From positions 1 to 64,000 of the forward strand of contig NZ_JAFA01000036.1 in NCBI RefSeq assembly GCF_000519185.1: a stretch of 64,000 nucleotides of DNA, read 5' to 3'. A model generated the notes under the pieces. It saw nothing but the letters and a program-made list of their open reading frames with translations. It was not told where the DNA came from and made no database searches. Positions 26,257 through 34,785 of the stretch are shown here, piece by piece. The DNA comes from Paraburkholderia nodosa DSM 21604 (lineage in GTDB: Bacteria > Pseudomonadota > Gammaproteobacteria > Burkholderiales > Burkholderiaceae). Made by a program: the position numbers and the translations under genes. Within the stretch, counting starts at the first letter, position 1. Each line of letters begins with the position of its first letter.

Positions 26257-26300
26257 GGTCGTTCCGATCTTTCTTGTTGACTGCTTTGCGATCGTGAGCC

Positions 26301-26321
26301 GTCCGTCTTCGGCAGACGGGC
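26301..26321 (-). promoter_or_regulatory. Intergenic hairpin between the isomerase and CdiA-like genes
   Basis: ccgtct (26303-26308) and agacgg (26314-26319) pair around tcggc. Outer pairs, one of them a G-T wobble, extend the stem to eight. It lies in the 143-bp gap upstream of the giant gene and lacks a following U-run. It may stabilise or attenuate the long transcript. Weakly supported. Confidence 0.3.
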
Positions 26322-26399
26322 GGTCTCGAGGCCGGGCGGCAGCATGAACGTCGCCGCGCAGCCCGTGCTACTGCTTTACTTCTGCTCTTACTTCCACTG

Positions 26400-27350
26400 T
26401 TACTGCTCGATGTGCGCCTGCTTCGTCAGGCCCAGCACGAGCTCGGCGGCTGCTTTCGTCTGTGCGGCCTGCTCCAGTTGCCTGCGCAGCATTTCCTTCG
26501 ACTGGTCGAAGGTGGGAATCTGCGTGGCGCGCTTTTCGTCGGCGCGCACGATCCAGTACGTCCCGTCGATCTGCACCGGCGCACTCGTCACGCCGCCCTG
26601 CGGCAACTTCACCAGCGCCTCGGCGAGCGGCTGCGGCCAGTTCTGCGTCTTGCCCGCCTCGATCGGCGTCTTGAACGAGATCCAGCCCATCTCACCGCCC
26701 TGCGCCGCATTCGGCCCCTGGCTGAACTGTCGCGCGAGCTGCGCGAAATCCACGCCCTTCTTGAGCTGGTCGAGCACCTTCTGTGCGGTGTCGGCGTCGC
26801 GTGTGGCAATCACGCGCGGCTTGTATTCGGTGTCGCCAAGGGTTGCGACGACCTTGTCGTATTGCGCCTTCAAGTCAGCGTCGCTGACCTGCACGGGCTT
26901 GAGCTGATCCTGCAGCCACGCCTGGGTCACCACGGTCGCTTTCACCTGGTCGATTTCCGCCTGCACGGCAGGCCGGCTTTCGTAGTGCGCCTTTTCTGCC
27001 GCCTGGCGGAACAGTTCGCGCGCAATCAGCTGGTTCTTGAGCGTCGCACGCAGCGCTGGGGTGTCCGGCGCATGCGAAAGCTTCACCGCGGCATCGAGCC
27101 GGTCCTGTGGAATGGGCACGCCGTTCACGCGTGCGATCACGCCCGGCGGCAGGCCAGTCTCCTGCGCATTCGCGTTTGCATCCGCATTGGCTTTCGCCTT
27201 CGCGCTCGAGTCCGTTGCCTTTGCCTTCGTATGCACCGTCGCGTACGCGTTGTTTGCGCCAATCAAGCCCACCGCGCCTGCGGTTGCTGCCACGAACGCC
27301 ACGCGTATCGCGAACCGTCCTGCGCCCTGCATTGAAATCGACCTGCTCAT
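26400..27350 (-). CDS. Periplasmic parvulin-type peptidyl-prolyl isomerase
   Basis: A 316-aa protein with AGGAGC before the ATG. The signal peptide spans about residues 1-38 (ending NNAYA), followed by an Ala/Lys/Asp-rich linker. A SurA/EpsD-type helical chaperone domain begins GVIARVNGVPIPQDRLDAAV. A parvulin domain at about 175-285 follows, including KKGVDFAQLARQFSQGPNAA, GGEMGWISF, LVKLPQGGVTSAPVQ and a YWIVRADEKR end strand. Such proteins act as periplasmic chaperones. Bordetella Par27 is a known parvulin chaperone for FHA. The gene lies between tpsB (10 bp) and the giant exoprotein (143 bp), which strongly suggests it keeps these exoproteins unfolded before export. Confidence 0.85.
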   Translation of the reverse strand: MSRSISMQGAGRFAIRVAFVAATAGAVGLIGANNAYATVHTKAKATDSSAKAKANADANANAQETGLPPGVIARVNGVPIPQDRLDAAVKLSHAPDTPALRATLKNQLIARELFRQAAEKAHYESRPAVQAEIDQVKATVVTQAWLQDQLKPVQVSDADLKAQYDKVVATLGDTEYKPRVIATRDADTAQKVLDQLKKGVDFAQLARQFSQGPNAAQGGEMGWISFKTPIEAGKTQNWPQPLAEALVKLPQGGVTSAPVQIDGTYWIVRADEKRATQIPTFDQSKEMLRRQLEQAAQTKAAAELVLGLTKQAHIEQ

Positions 27351-27360
27351 GTCTGCTCCT

Positions 27361-29181
27361 TTATTCCGACCAGTTGATCGTTGCGAGTACGACGGTTGCC
27401 TTCTCGCCCATGGAAGCGGGCTGCAACAGCGCCCGGCCCACGAGCACTTCGCCCGTCATCGTGTGAGTGCCGAAACGGCGCGCGGCGCGTACACCCACGC
27501 CTGCGCCCATCAATGTCGGCCAGCCGCCCTGAGCCACCAGGTGCGACTTGCCGCCATCGAGAAATACGTAGGGTTCGAGATGCGTGTCGAAGCACGCTGG
27601 CGCGTTCTGCCAGACGGTTTCATTGCGCAGGTAAAAACCGCTATCGCCGGCGATGCCGCCTTCCGTGAAGCCGCGCACCGAGTCCATGCCGCCGAGAAAG
27701 ATCTGCTCGTTGCCGAAGAGCGCCACCGCGCTGTACTGCGCGCGCAGCCTGCCCCGGTACGCGAAGGAGAGCGCACCGAGCTGGCCCACCGTCGCCTGCA
27801 GCGTGAGTGTGGCGTCGCCCATGGTGAACTGGCTGTGCGCGTCGCTGCTGTCGATATCAGGCCCGTCGTGGCTCGCGGAGAGCCACGGCAGGCCCTGCGA
27901 AATGCCGAGATCCCACGTGGCCGCGGCCGGATCGCCATGCGCCGCGAACCGGTACAGTCCGTTCACACCGATGCGCGCCACCGTGAGGTCCTGCGGGGAG
28001 AGTTCGATCCCGTTGACGCTGCGCTCGGTGCGCAACTTGGTCAGCGTCGCGTCCAGACTGATGCGGCCGCTCGCCGAGCGCGTGAGCACGTCGTTCCAGC
28101 CGAGTGTCTGGCTGAACGTGCGCCCGTCGAGCAGCGCCGTGTCGCCAATGGCCTGCTGATACTCCGAAAGCGCTGTCGTGTAACTAAGCGTCTGGTAGCC
28201 GAACGGCACCGCCGCGGAAAACACCAGCGCATTGCTGTTTTCGGAGCCGACATAACTGAGCCCGAGGGACTCCTGAAAACCGATCGCGTTGTCTGCTTCG
28301 AGTGAAGCGCGATAGCGCAGCGTGCCCGTGCTGGAACTGCCGTAATTGTCGAGGCCAGCATCGACATAGAACGGGCCACCGTAGTGATTCGTGATGGCGA
28401 CAATCGAATCGCCCGGCGCCTCGCCGGGCAGGATCTGGATCTGCGCCTGATTGCGGCGCAGCCGGTTAATCTGGTCGACGCCCTGCTCGAGGTCGGGCAG
28501 GCGCAGCGCATCGCCCTGTGAAGCGCCGAATGCCCAGGCCGTACCATCGTCGGAGAGAAAGCCACCGCCCACGGGCGGTACACGTCCCGGTTGTGCGCTG
28601 CGCGGCCGCAGCGGCTGGCCATTGAGCGTAAATGCCGCAATGCGCCCCGCCACCACGTTGATCGTCAGCGTGCCCGAGGCGAGATTCTGCTGCCCGAGGT
28701 ACGCGCGCGTGGTGATGTAGCCGTGCGCAATGAAGGCTTCAGTCAGCCGGCGAAGCAACAGGTTGATACGGTTGCGGCCCAGCATCCTGCCAATGAATGG
28801 CTGCGCGACTTCATCGAGCGCGTTGCGCGAGACCGGCGAGTCACCGGTGAATTCGATGTGGTCGATGCGGAACATCGGCGCGACGTCCGGCAATGACTCC
28901 ACATCCGCGCCGGCAGGCAGGTTCGGCACCGCGCCCTCCGGCACCGAGATCTGCGCGGGGGCCTGCTGGAGTTCGTCGTTGCGTTGCTGGTCGCGCTGCT
29001 GCTGCAGCAGGCGCTGCGCCGGGTCTTGCACCGCGCGGGCACCTTGCGGGAGTGCAGGCAGTTGAGGCGGAGGAAGCGGAGGCGCCAGCTGTGCGCGCGC
29101 ATTCGACGCGAGCAGTATCCCCGCCAGCACGGCCGCGCGCAAACTGGCCTGAACGAAGGGCGTGCTCACAGACCGAACCAC
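27361..29181 (-). CDS. TpsB/FhaC/ShlB-type outer-membrane transporter
   Basis: A 606-aa protein with signal peptide (VLAGILLASNARA), a Pro-rich linker and a Gln/Arg-rich helix (about 50-75, like the plug helix of FhaC). POTRA-type domains at about 100-245 include FRIDHIEFTGDSPVS and GYITTRAYLGQQNL. A beta-barrel follows with the conserved VRGFTEGGIAGDSGFYLRNE (VRGF motif) and ends in an aromatic strand. It exports TPS-domain proteins to the surface. The frame opens at GTG 29181. A GTG at 29169 overlaps the preceding stop (GTGA) and also gives a good signal peptide, so either may be used. It is the only TpsB here and probably serves both exoproteins beside it. Confidence 0.9.
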   Translation of the reverse strand: MVRSVSTPFVQASLRAAVLAGILLASNARAQLAPPLPPPQLPALPQGARAVQDPAQRLLQQQRDQQRNDELQQAPAQISVPEGAVPNLPAGADVESLPDVAPMFRIDHIEFTGDSPVSRNALDEVAQPFIGRMLGRNRINLLLRRLTEAFIAHGYITTRAYLGQQNLASGTLTINVVAGRIAAFTLNGQPLRPRSAQPGRVPPVGGGFLSDDGTAWAFGASQGDALRLPDLEQGVDQINRLRRNQAQIQILPGEAPGDSIVAITNHYGGPFYVDAGLDNYGSSSTGTLRYRASLEADNAIGFQESLGLSYVGSENSNALVFSAAVPFGYQTLSYTTALSEYQQAIGDTALLDGRTFSQTLGWNDVLTRSASGRISLDATLTKLRTERSVNGIELSPQDLTVARIGVNGLYRFAAHGDPAAATWDLGISQGLPWLSASHDGPDIDSSDAHSQFTMGDATLTLQATVGQLGALSFAYRGRLRAQYSAVALFGNEQIFLGGMDSVRGFTEGGIAGDSGFYLRNETVWQNAPACFDTHLEPYVFLDGGKSHLVAQGGWPTLMGAGVGVRAARRFGTHTMTGEVLVGRALLQPASMGEKATVVLATINWSE

Positions 29182-31319
29182 GACACGAGCCCGATCGAGT
29201 TATGCGTACCGATCCCCACCGGCTGCTGCCAGCGCGGGCGCGTCGTGACAACCCCACCACCCGCATGCACACCGTTGGGCGCGATGAAGGCGCCGCCGTC
29301 AATTTCGCCCGCGCCGGTAAGTTCCACAGCGCCAGAGCCGCCCTCAAACAGGCCGCCGGTATCCGTTGCGTAGATCGACGCCCAGCCGTTGCCGAACCAT
29401 GCCTTCAGGTCGTGCGTCTCGTTGATGGCGCTATAGCCCAGGACGGCTTGCGCGAGCGTGCGCGGCGCGTCGAGCGACAGCTTGCCCACGGCGAGCACGG
29501 TGCCACCCGTGTTGGTGATCTGCGTGCCCGCCTTGAGGCTGATATCCGTGCCCGCCTCGATCACGCCGCCAAATGCCTGCACGGAACTGCTCGCACTCGA
29601 CTTGCAGAAAATGAAGCAGGATTGCCGGTATGCCGCCTGGCCGGTGAAAACGGCCTGCGTGTCGAGTGTGCCAAGCGCGGTCATCGAGACTGCGCCGTTA
29701 TTCGACAGGATCGAGCCGCCTGTATTGGCGATATTGTTTGCGTTGATCGTCACGTTGCCCGAATCGGCCGTGACGTAGGCGAGTTCGTTGGCATCCGCGA
29801 GCTGTCCGTAATCGACGTTGAAGCCGCTGTTGCGATGGCGGAAGAAGAGGAAACCGCTGCTGCTCTGCGAGAAACCGACCGCCGCGCCGTTTGCCACGCC
29901 CGTGGTGTGATCGGCGATATTGCTGAAGTCGCCGCCTGCCGTGATGTTTACATTGTTGTTCGACAGCACGCGCGCATTTTCATTGACGACATCGCCGCCT
30001 GCGACGATCGAAACATCGCCCTGCACGCCGAAGAGAATGCCAAGGGCTCCCCCTGGATTCGACTGGTTGAGCACGTTGCCCGCGGCGGCGATCGTCACCG
30101 CACCCTTCGACGCAGTGTCTCCGGATGTTTGCTGCTGCCCCTGGATGAGCGATCCGACATTGACGATATCGCCGCTGCTCTGAAGCACGACGCCCGCGCT
30201 CGCCGATGCGACGGTCGAACCCTTCTGCGCACTATCGAGTTCGAAAGTCAGACCGTTCGCGCCCAGATTGACTGCGCCGTTAGCGATGACGCTGCTCCCC
30301 GTGAGCGTCATTGCGCCAGTAGCGGTGAGTGCGGCGGCGCCGTTGTTGGCGTTGACCTGGGTGTCGGAGAATGCGAGCGCATCCTTGACGCTGAAACTCA
30401 CATCGGTCGCCGCGTTGACCGAACTGTTGGAGAACTGCACCGCGCCGTTCGAGCTCAGCGAGAAATTGCCGAGCGACGCATTCAGCGGACCCGCACTGCG
30501 CACGCCCGGTCCCTGGTCGGTCACGATCAGTTCGATGCGCCCGCTCGCGATGCTGCCTGCTGCCGTGATGTCGAGTGCAAAACTTTTTGCCTGCGCATTG
30601 GCAGCACTGGATGTGATCGACATCCAGTCGTTCGCGTTATCCGAGGCGGAAAAACCCGTGTTGAGCGTGACCGAACTCGTGCCCGCCAGAATGCGTGTGA
30701 GCGCCGTTCCCGAGGAAAACGTGTTATTCAACGCCCCGTTGACCTGGACATTCTTCGCGATGAGATCGAGATCCACGAGCGCGCTCGACAGGCCGCCCGG
30801 ACCAATCACGATCGTGCCGCCGGTCGTGCCGAGCACGACATTGCGCTGAACCACGCCCGGCGCGATTTGCACATCGCTGAAACTGACCTGACCGGTCGTG
30901 AGCGCCACGTGGCCGGCGTTGATGAACGAGCCGCCGTTGACCGTGATGCCGTTGGGGTTGGCGAGAATGACGTTCGCGCGCGAACCTGCGACGGTAATTG
31001 CGCCTTCGATCAGGCTCGGATTCGTGCTCGTCACCTGATTGACGATCGTACGCGCGTTGATACCGACGTTATTGAGCGTCGCGCCCGCTGCGCCCACGTT
31101 GAACGTCGAATAGGTGTTCTGCGAAACGCCCGCGACAGCCGGCGCGATATTGACGGTTTGCGCACCACCCGCAGTGGTCGTGACCGTCGTCGCGGTTCTG
31201 CCATCCGGCACGATGACGCCGGCGAGCGCGAACGGTGGCGCCAGGACTGCGCTGGTCAGGAGAACGAATAACGCGCGCAGGCCATCGCTGCGCGCCTGGA
31301 CATACCATCGGCTTTGCAT
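29166..31319 (-). CDS. Short FHA-type TPS exoprotein (717 aa)
   Basis: ATG 31319 with GGGGAAGAA upstream gives a signal peptide ending FALAG. A TPS domain (about 35-290) follows with NPSL (100-103) in the NPNL position and NPNG (121-124). The rest is beta-helix repeats, and the C-terminus ends SIGLVSWFGL with no toxin-like extension. At 717 aa it is far shorter than typical FHA/CdiA proteins. The frame is nevertheless clean, and its stop overlaps the tpsB start, so it is not an obvious truncation. The two genes are translationally coupled. It may be an adhesin secreted by the same TpsB. A longer frame from 31430 lacks a sensible signal peptide. Confidence 0.82.
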   Translation of the reverse strand: MQSRWYVQARSDGLRALFVLLTSAVLAPPFALAGVIVPDGRTATTVTTTAGGAQTVNIAPAVAGVSQNTYSTFNVGAAGATLNNVGINARTIVNQVTSTNPSLIEGAITVAGSRANVILANPNGITVNGGSFINAGHVALTTGQVSFSDVQIAPGVVQRNVVLGTTGGTIVIGPGGLSSALVDLDLIAKNVQVNGALNNTFSSGTALTRILAGTSSVTLNTGFSASDNANDWMSITSSAANAQAKSFALDITAAGSIASGRIELIVTDQGPGVRSAGPLNASLGNFSLSSNGAVQFSNSSVNAATDVSFSVKDALAFSDTQVNANNGAAALTATGAMTLTGSSVIANGAVNLGANGLTFELDSAQKGSTVASASAGVVLQSSGDIVNVGSLIQGQQQTSGDTASKGAVTIAAAGNVLNQSNPGGALGILFGVQGDVSIVAGGDVVNENARVLSNNNVNITAGGDFSNIADHTTGVANGAAVGFSQSSSGFLFFRHRNSGFNVDYGQLADANELAYVTADSGNVTINANNIANTGGSILSNNGAVSMTALGTLDTQAVFTGQAAYRQSCFIFCKSSASSSVQAFGGVIEAGTDISLKAGTQITNTGGTVLAVGKLSLDAPRTLAQAVLGYSAINETHDLKAWFGNGWASIYATDTGGLFEGGSGAVELTGAGEIDGGAFIAPNGVHAGGGVVTTRPRWQQPVGIGTHNSIGLVSWFGL

Positions 31320-31456
31320 TGTTTTCTTCCCCGGCACGCGCGAGCATTGCATGCGCTGGGAACCCCGGAGCGGTCGGTGTACCGCGTGTTTTAAGTTCGT
31401 TTTTGGCTGCTCATGCGAGGCTATCGGCAACCTTCAGACGAATCTTTAATGGGGCG

Positions 31457-31499
31457 CAATCATTTTATGCTTGCTGAATTTAAGTAATATAAATGATTG
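31457..31499. promoter_or_regulatory. Inverted repeat in the divergent promoter region of the TPS operon
   Basis: caatcattt (31457-31465) and aaatgattg (31491-31499) are perfect inverted repeats with 25 bp between arms. They lie in an AT-rich stretch (31440-31530) between the minus-strand TPS operon (start 31319) and the plus-strand lipoprotein gene (31686). The position suits a regulator-binding site controlling one or both transcripts. Confidence 0.4.
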
Positions 31500-31685
31500 G
31501 AATTTGAAACCAAATTGAATGTTTTTTTGGATCGAACATTAGAGTTCGACTTCAAGCGGTATTGAGGCGGCGGTAAAGAACTGGAATTTCGTGCCGTAAT
31601 TCAAAAATGCCAATGTTGGGCGAAATGCGCCACCCAGCCAGGCATTCTTGTTTTCAGCCAATTCGGGATTTATCGGGACACTTGA

Positions 31686-32141
31686 ATGAAGAACCTCTAC
31701 CGCACTTTGTCGCTCTCGGTCGGCGTAGCATTGCTCGCAGCAGGGTGTGCATCGGGACCACAATACAAGGACGTCGCATCTTCGATACCGACGCTCGCGG
31801 CCGATTATGGCCGAATCTATTTCTTCCGCGCTGACAGCTTCGCTGGAGCCATGATCCAGCCGGAAATCAAGCTTAACGACAAGGTCGTCGGGCGCTCCGT
31901 ACCGGGTGGTTTCTTCTACGTGGACGAGATCCCGGGCGATTACACGGTGTCGACAACGACTGAGACGAAGAACGAGGTATCGTTCACCTTGCGCGCGGGT
32001 GATACGAAATACGTGCGTACGTCTATCAGCATGGGCATTCTGGTTGGGCATATCACGCCAACGCTGGATGATCCGGAAACCGCACCTCACGAGGTCGAGC
32101 AGCTCAAATATACCGGCGCGACGACCACGGCCGCAAAATAG
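31686..32141 (+). CDS. DUF2846-type lipoprotein
   Basis: A 151-aa precursor with lipobox in VGVALLAAGCASG. The mature sequence has GRIYFFRADSFAGAMIQPEI, VGRSVPGGFFYVDEIPGDY and the strand-rich FTLRAGDTKYVRT. This matches the DUF2846 pattern of outer-membrane-associated lipoproteins of unknown function: a YFFR strand, then a G-x-FF-x-x-DxxPG turn. The gene stands alone, divergent from the TPS operon and not obviously connected with it. Confidence 0.75.
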   Translation: MKNLYRTLSLSVGVALLAAGCASGPQYKDVASSIPTLAADYGRIYFFRADSFAGAMIQPEIKLNDKVVGRSVPGGFFYVDEIPGDYTVSTTTETKNEVSFTLRAGDTKYVRTSISMGILVGHITPTLDDPETAPHEVEQLKYTGATTTAAK

Positions 32142-32634
32142 AGCCGTTGAATTGAACAGACCGGATAGCAAGGTGGGTGGCGCGCTGCCCACTGGATAGA
32201 GATTTTCCGGCCCATTCGAAAGTGCGCCTCGGATCGCCGACAACTTCGTGCTGCGTCTCGGGAAAGCCGCTCAGAAGGAAAAGTGATTTTCTGCGAGTCG
32301 CGCGAGATCCCGGGTCGATATCGACCGCCAGACAGCAACTGGTTGAAAGCCATTGCTGCCGGAAATAGGTAGTAGATCGTTTGAGTCGCGCGCTCACGCG
32401 AACGCGTCCTCCTACGCTATTCGTATCTCCGCCGACACAATCTGTGATCGGAAGCGGTAGTTCGATGCCCGCCGACGTCCGGCAGTAATCCGCCTGGATA
32501 ACGGACCCGGCCGACGTATGCCCACAACATTTTCAGAAAATCCTTAAGAAGATGTGGCATTTGTCGAAATAGCCGCTCCGCGCTTCGCGACGCTGTCGCC
32601 GTAAAAGTACGATCACGCTCAAAGAGACCTGCAA
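32142..32634. other. Intergenic region, no gene seen
   Basis: About 490 bp between the lipoprotein and the peptidase gene. No frame with convincing composition, start and ribosome binding site is visible on either strand. It presumably contains the peptidase promoter. No clear repeat was found. Confidence 0.5.
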
Positions 32635-34167
32635 ATGGCCAACAAGCCGCTTTCCCGCACCAAGGCGCTGTGCATGTTGCTCGCCTGCCTGTTCTTCATT
32701 CCCGTATTCGGCGTACTGACGGCGCACTTCATGGCCTCGGTGTACGAGGGCCAGTTTCACGATTCGGTGGTGTTCAATCAGCGTCTGGTCACCGAAGAAA
32801 ACTATCAAGCCCGGCACCTGAGCTATGCCTCGGTTTGTGCACAGATCCGCGCTGCGGGAAACGCGGAAGGCTATAAGGAAATGTGTTCCCCGGCGGACGA
32901 GGTCGCGATCGTCAAATACGCTTCGTGGGCGATCGCCGCCATCGGTGGTTTGATCTTGCTCGTGATTTACGGCGGCAGAGCGATCGCCGGCACGAATCGC
33001 GCACGGCTGAGCCGGATGTTCGGCTTCGTTGTGCGTGCCGTGATGTTCCTGCTCGCGGTCTCGGTGTTCGGGCAAGCGGTGTTGTTCGTCTTTTCGGTCT
33101 ACACGATCGAGACCATGACGATTCATCAGGTTCACGCGGTGCTGCTCGCCACCGTGGGATTTGCAGCGCTGCTCGTGTGCTGGACGCTGCTGCGCTCGAC
33201 GTTCCAGTTCTTCAAGGAAACACCGATGCTTATCAAGGCCGTGCAACTCGATCGCGAGTCTCAGCCTCGGTTGTTTCAATTCGTCGACGACATCGCACGT
33301 CGGCTCGGCGCACGATCACCGGCCAATATCATCGCCGGGCTCGAGCCCAATTTCTTCGTTACCGCTGGGCCCGTTGCGTTGTTTGGCCGTCACGGCACGA
33401 TCGCGAACGAAACGCTGTTTATTTCGCTTTGCACGATGCGCTTGTTCAGCAAGCCGGAGTTTGCGGCAGTGATCGGCCACGAACTCGGACACTTCCGTGG
33501 CGACGACGTGATTTACAGCAAACGCTTTGCGCCCGCCTACTCACGACTCGGCCTAGCGTGGTCTGCGATGGCGTCGGCACGCGGAGGCAATGCCTCGGAT
33601 CTCGCACGTCTGCCGGCCATCGTGACGCTGGGCACGTGCTGGAATGTCTTTGCGTCCGCGGAGCGCTCCATCGGACGAGAGCGCGAAATGCTCGCCGATC
33701 AGGCGGGCGCTGAGGCGTCGGACGCCCGGTCACTTGCGCGTGCGCTGGTGAAAATCGCGACCCATGCGCGCCAATGGGGCGCGCTCACGCGCGCGCATAT
33801 CGATGAACTGGCCGAGGGACGCATGTATGAGAACTTGTCGGTGACCTATCAGTACGGCTGCCGCACCGCGCTCGGCGCGATGGACTGGAACGCCGCGCGC
33901 GACGAGCTTGGCAAGACAGCGGTCGCGCACCCCGTCGACACTCATCCGCCGCTTTCGCAACGTCTGCAGGGTCTGGGTACGTCGCTCGACGAGGTCACCC
34001 TCGAGGAGGTGGGGGTGCCCGAAGAATCGGCCATCCATCTGCTGCAGGACCCCGAGGCGGTCGAACAGGAGCTTTCGAAGCTCGAAGCCCAATGGCTAGT
34101 TGCCATTCGCGCGGTAGTCGTTCCGAGGAATCAGGCACGATCCGGGGAATCTGTTGGCGAAATGTAA
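32635..34167 (+). CDS. M48-family membrane metallopeptidase
   Basis: A 510-aa protein with an N-terminal membrane helix (about 8-30) and further helices near 98-115, 130-160 and 180-200. The zinc-binding motif HELGH is at 282-286, and a downstream EMLADQAG (about 350) provides the third ligand. This is the gluzincin arrangement of HtpX/Ste24-like M48 peptidases. C-terminal sequence after residue 400 (HPVDTHPPLSQRLQ) matches the usual end of the M48 catalytic domain. Such enzymes take part in membrane or periplasmic protein quality control. It is not evidently part of either flanking secretion locus, although it ends only 136 bp from the Rhs immunity gene, convergently. Confidence 0.85.
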   Translation: MANKPLSRTKALCMLLACLFFIPVFGVLTAHFMASVYEGQFHDSVVFNQRLVTEENYQARHLSYASVCAQIRAAGNAEGYKEMCSPADEVAIVKYASWAIAAIGGLILLVIYGGRAIAGTNRARLSRMFGFVVRAVMFLLAVSVFGQAVLFVFSVYTIETMTIHQVHAVLLATVGFAALLVCWTLLRSTFQFFKETPMLIKAVQLDRESQPRLFQFVDDIARRLGARSPANIIAGLEPNFFVTAGPVALFGRHGTIANETLFISLCTMRLFSKPEFAAVIGHELGHFRGDDVIYSKRFAPAYSRLGLAWSAMASARGGNASDLARLPAIVTLGTCWNVFASAERSIGREREMLADQAGAEASDARSLARALVKIATHARQWGALTRAHIDELAEGRMYENLSVTYQYGCRTALGAMDWNAARDELGKTAVAHPVDTHPPLSQRLQGLGTSLDEVTLEEVGVPEESAIHLLQDPEAVEQELSKLEAQWLVAIRAVVVPRNQARSGESVGEM

Positions 34168-34302
34168 TTGTCGTGCACTCCAATGGCCGAGGTGGGCTAC
34201 ATAGCGGTCGTACTTGAGCGACTGCCGGCCGTCGCAATGGGTCGGGTTATGCCCTTTGCGTCGAGCATAGGATAACCTGGCATCGAATTTTCAAAACGGT
34301 AA

Positions 34303-34785
34303 CTAAAGCCCCCGCGCGTCGTACACCCCTCTCGCAAGCGGAAACTGACTCAACGAGGACACGATCAAGGCCCCCGACGTCAGTTCGAGCAGGGCTTTGC
34401 AGAGGTCTACGAACGCCGGGGCTCCGGACTGCGGATACGACACGTTCAGTCCGATCGACCATCCCGCGCGACGCCAGGCGTTCGCCAGATCGGCAACGGC
34501 CATCGAATGGTTGTAATTCTTGAGCCCGGCGAGCAAATCTTCTTCGTCGTCCACGCCGTCGTTCCTCCACACCCATAGCACCGCCTGAACCTCGCCAATA
34601 ACGACGTAGTAGGCCTCCCCCGGTTCGAGCACCTCACCCAAGTCCAATTCCCGGTTGTCGACGAAATCACGAATGACAATACTGGATCGCCCATGGGCTT
34701 CATGGCTCCCCGCAAGCCGCTCGATTAACGTACCGGCATTGACCGGTTGCGCGACGGCCGGTACGACCTCGAACTGACACGTCAT
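34303..34785 (-). CDS. Candidate immunity protein for the Rhs toxin
   Basis: A 160-aa acidic soluble protein whose ATG overlaps the rhs stop codon (ATGA), so it is translationally coupled. It contains GEAYYVVIGEVQAVLWVWRN, AVADLANAWRRAG and ALLELTSGALIVSS. It lacks a signal peptide and I do not recognise the family. As the gene directly after a polymorphic Rhs C-terminus, it is most likely the cognate immunity protein. It is the last gene of the minus-strand T6SS run, and the next gene is convergent. Confidence 0.7.
   Translation of the reverse strand: MTCQFEVVPAVAQPVNAGTLIERLAGSHEAHGRSSIVIRDFVDNRELDLGEVLEPGEAYYVVIGEVQAVLWVWRNDGVDDEEDLLAGLKNYNHSMAVADLANAWRRAGWSIGLNVSYPQSGAPAFVDLCKALLELTSGALIVSSLSQFPLARGVYDARGL

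Noticed and set aside
28893..31271. A 792-codon plus-strand frame opposite tpsB and the short exoprotein
   Set aside because: Composition is a reverse-strand shadow. Both minus-strand genes are well supported.
31532..31549. tcgaac/gttcga hairpin next to a T-run
   Set aside because: The T-run precedes the stem on the plus strand and becomes an A-run after it on the minus strand, so it is not a terminator in either direction.
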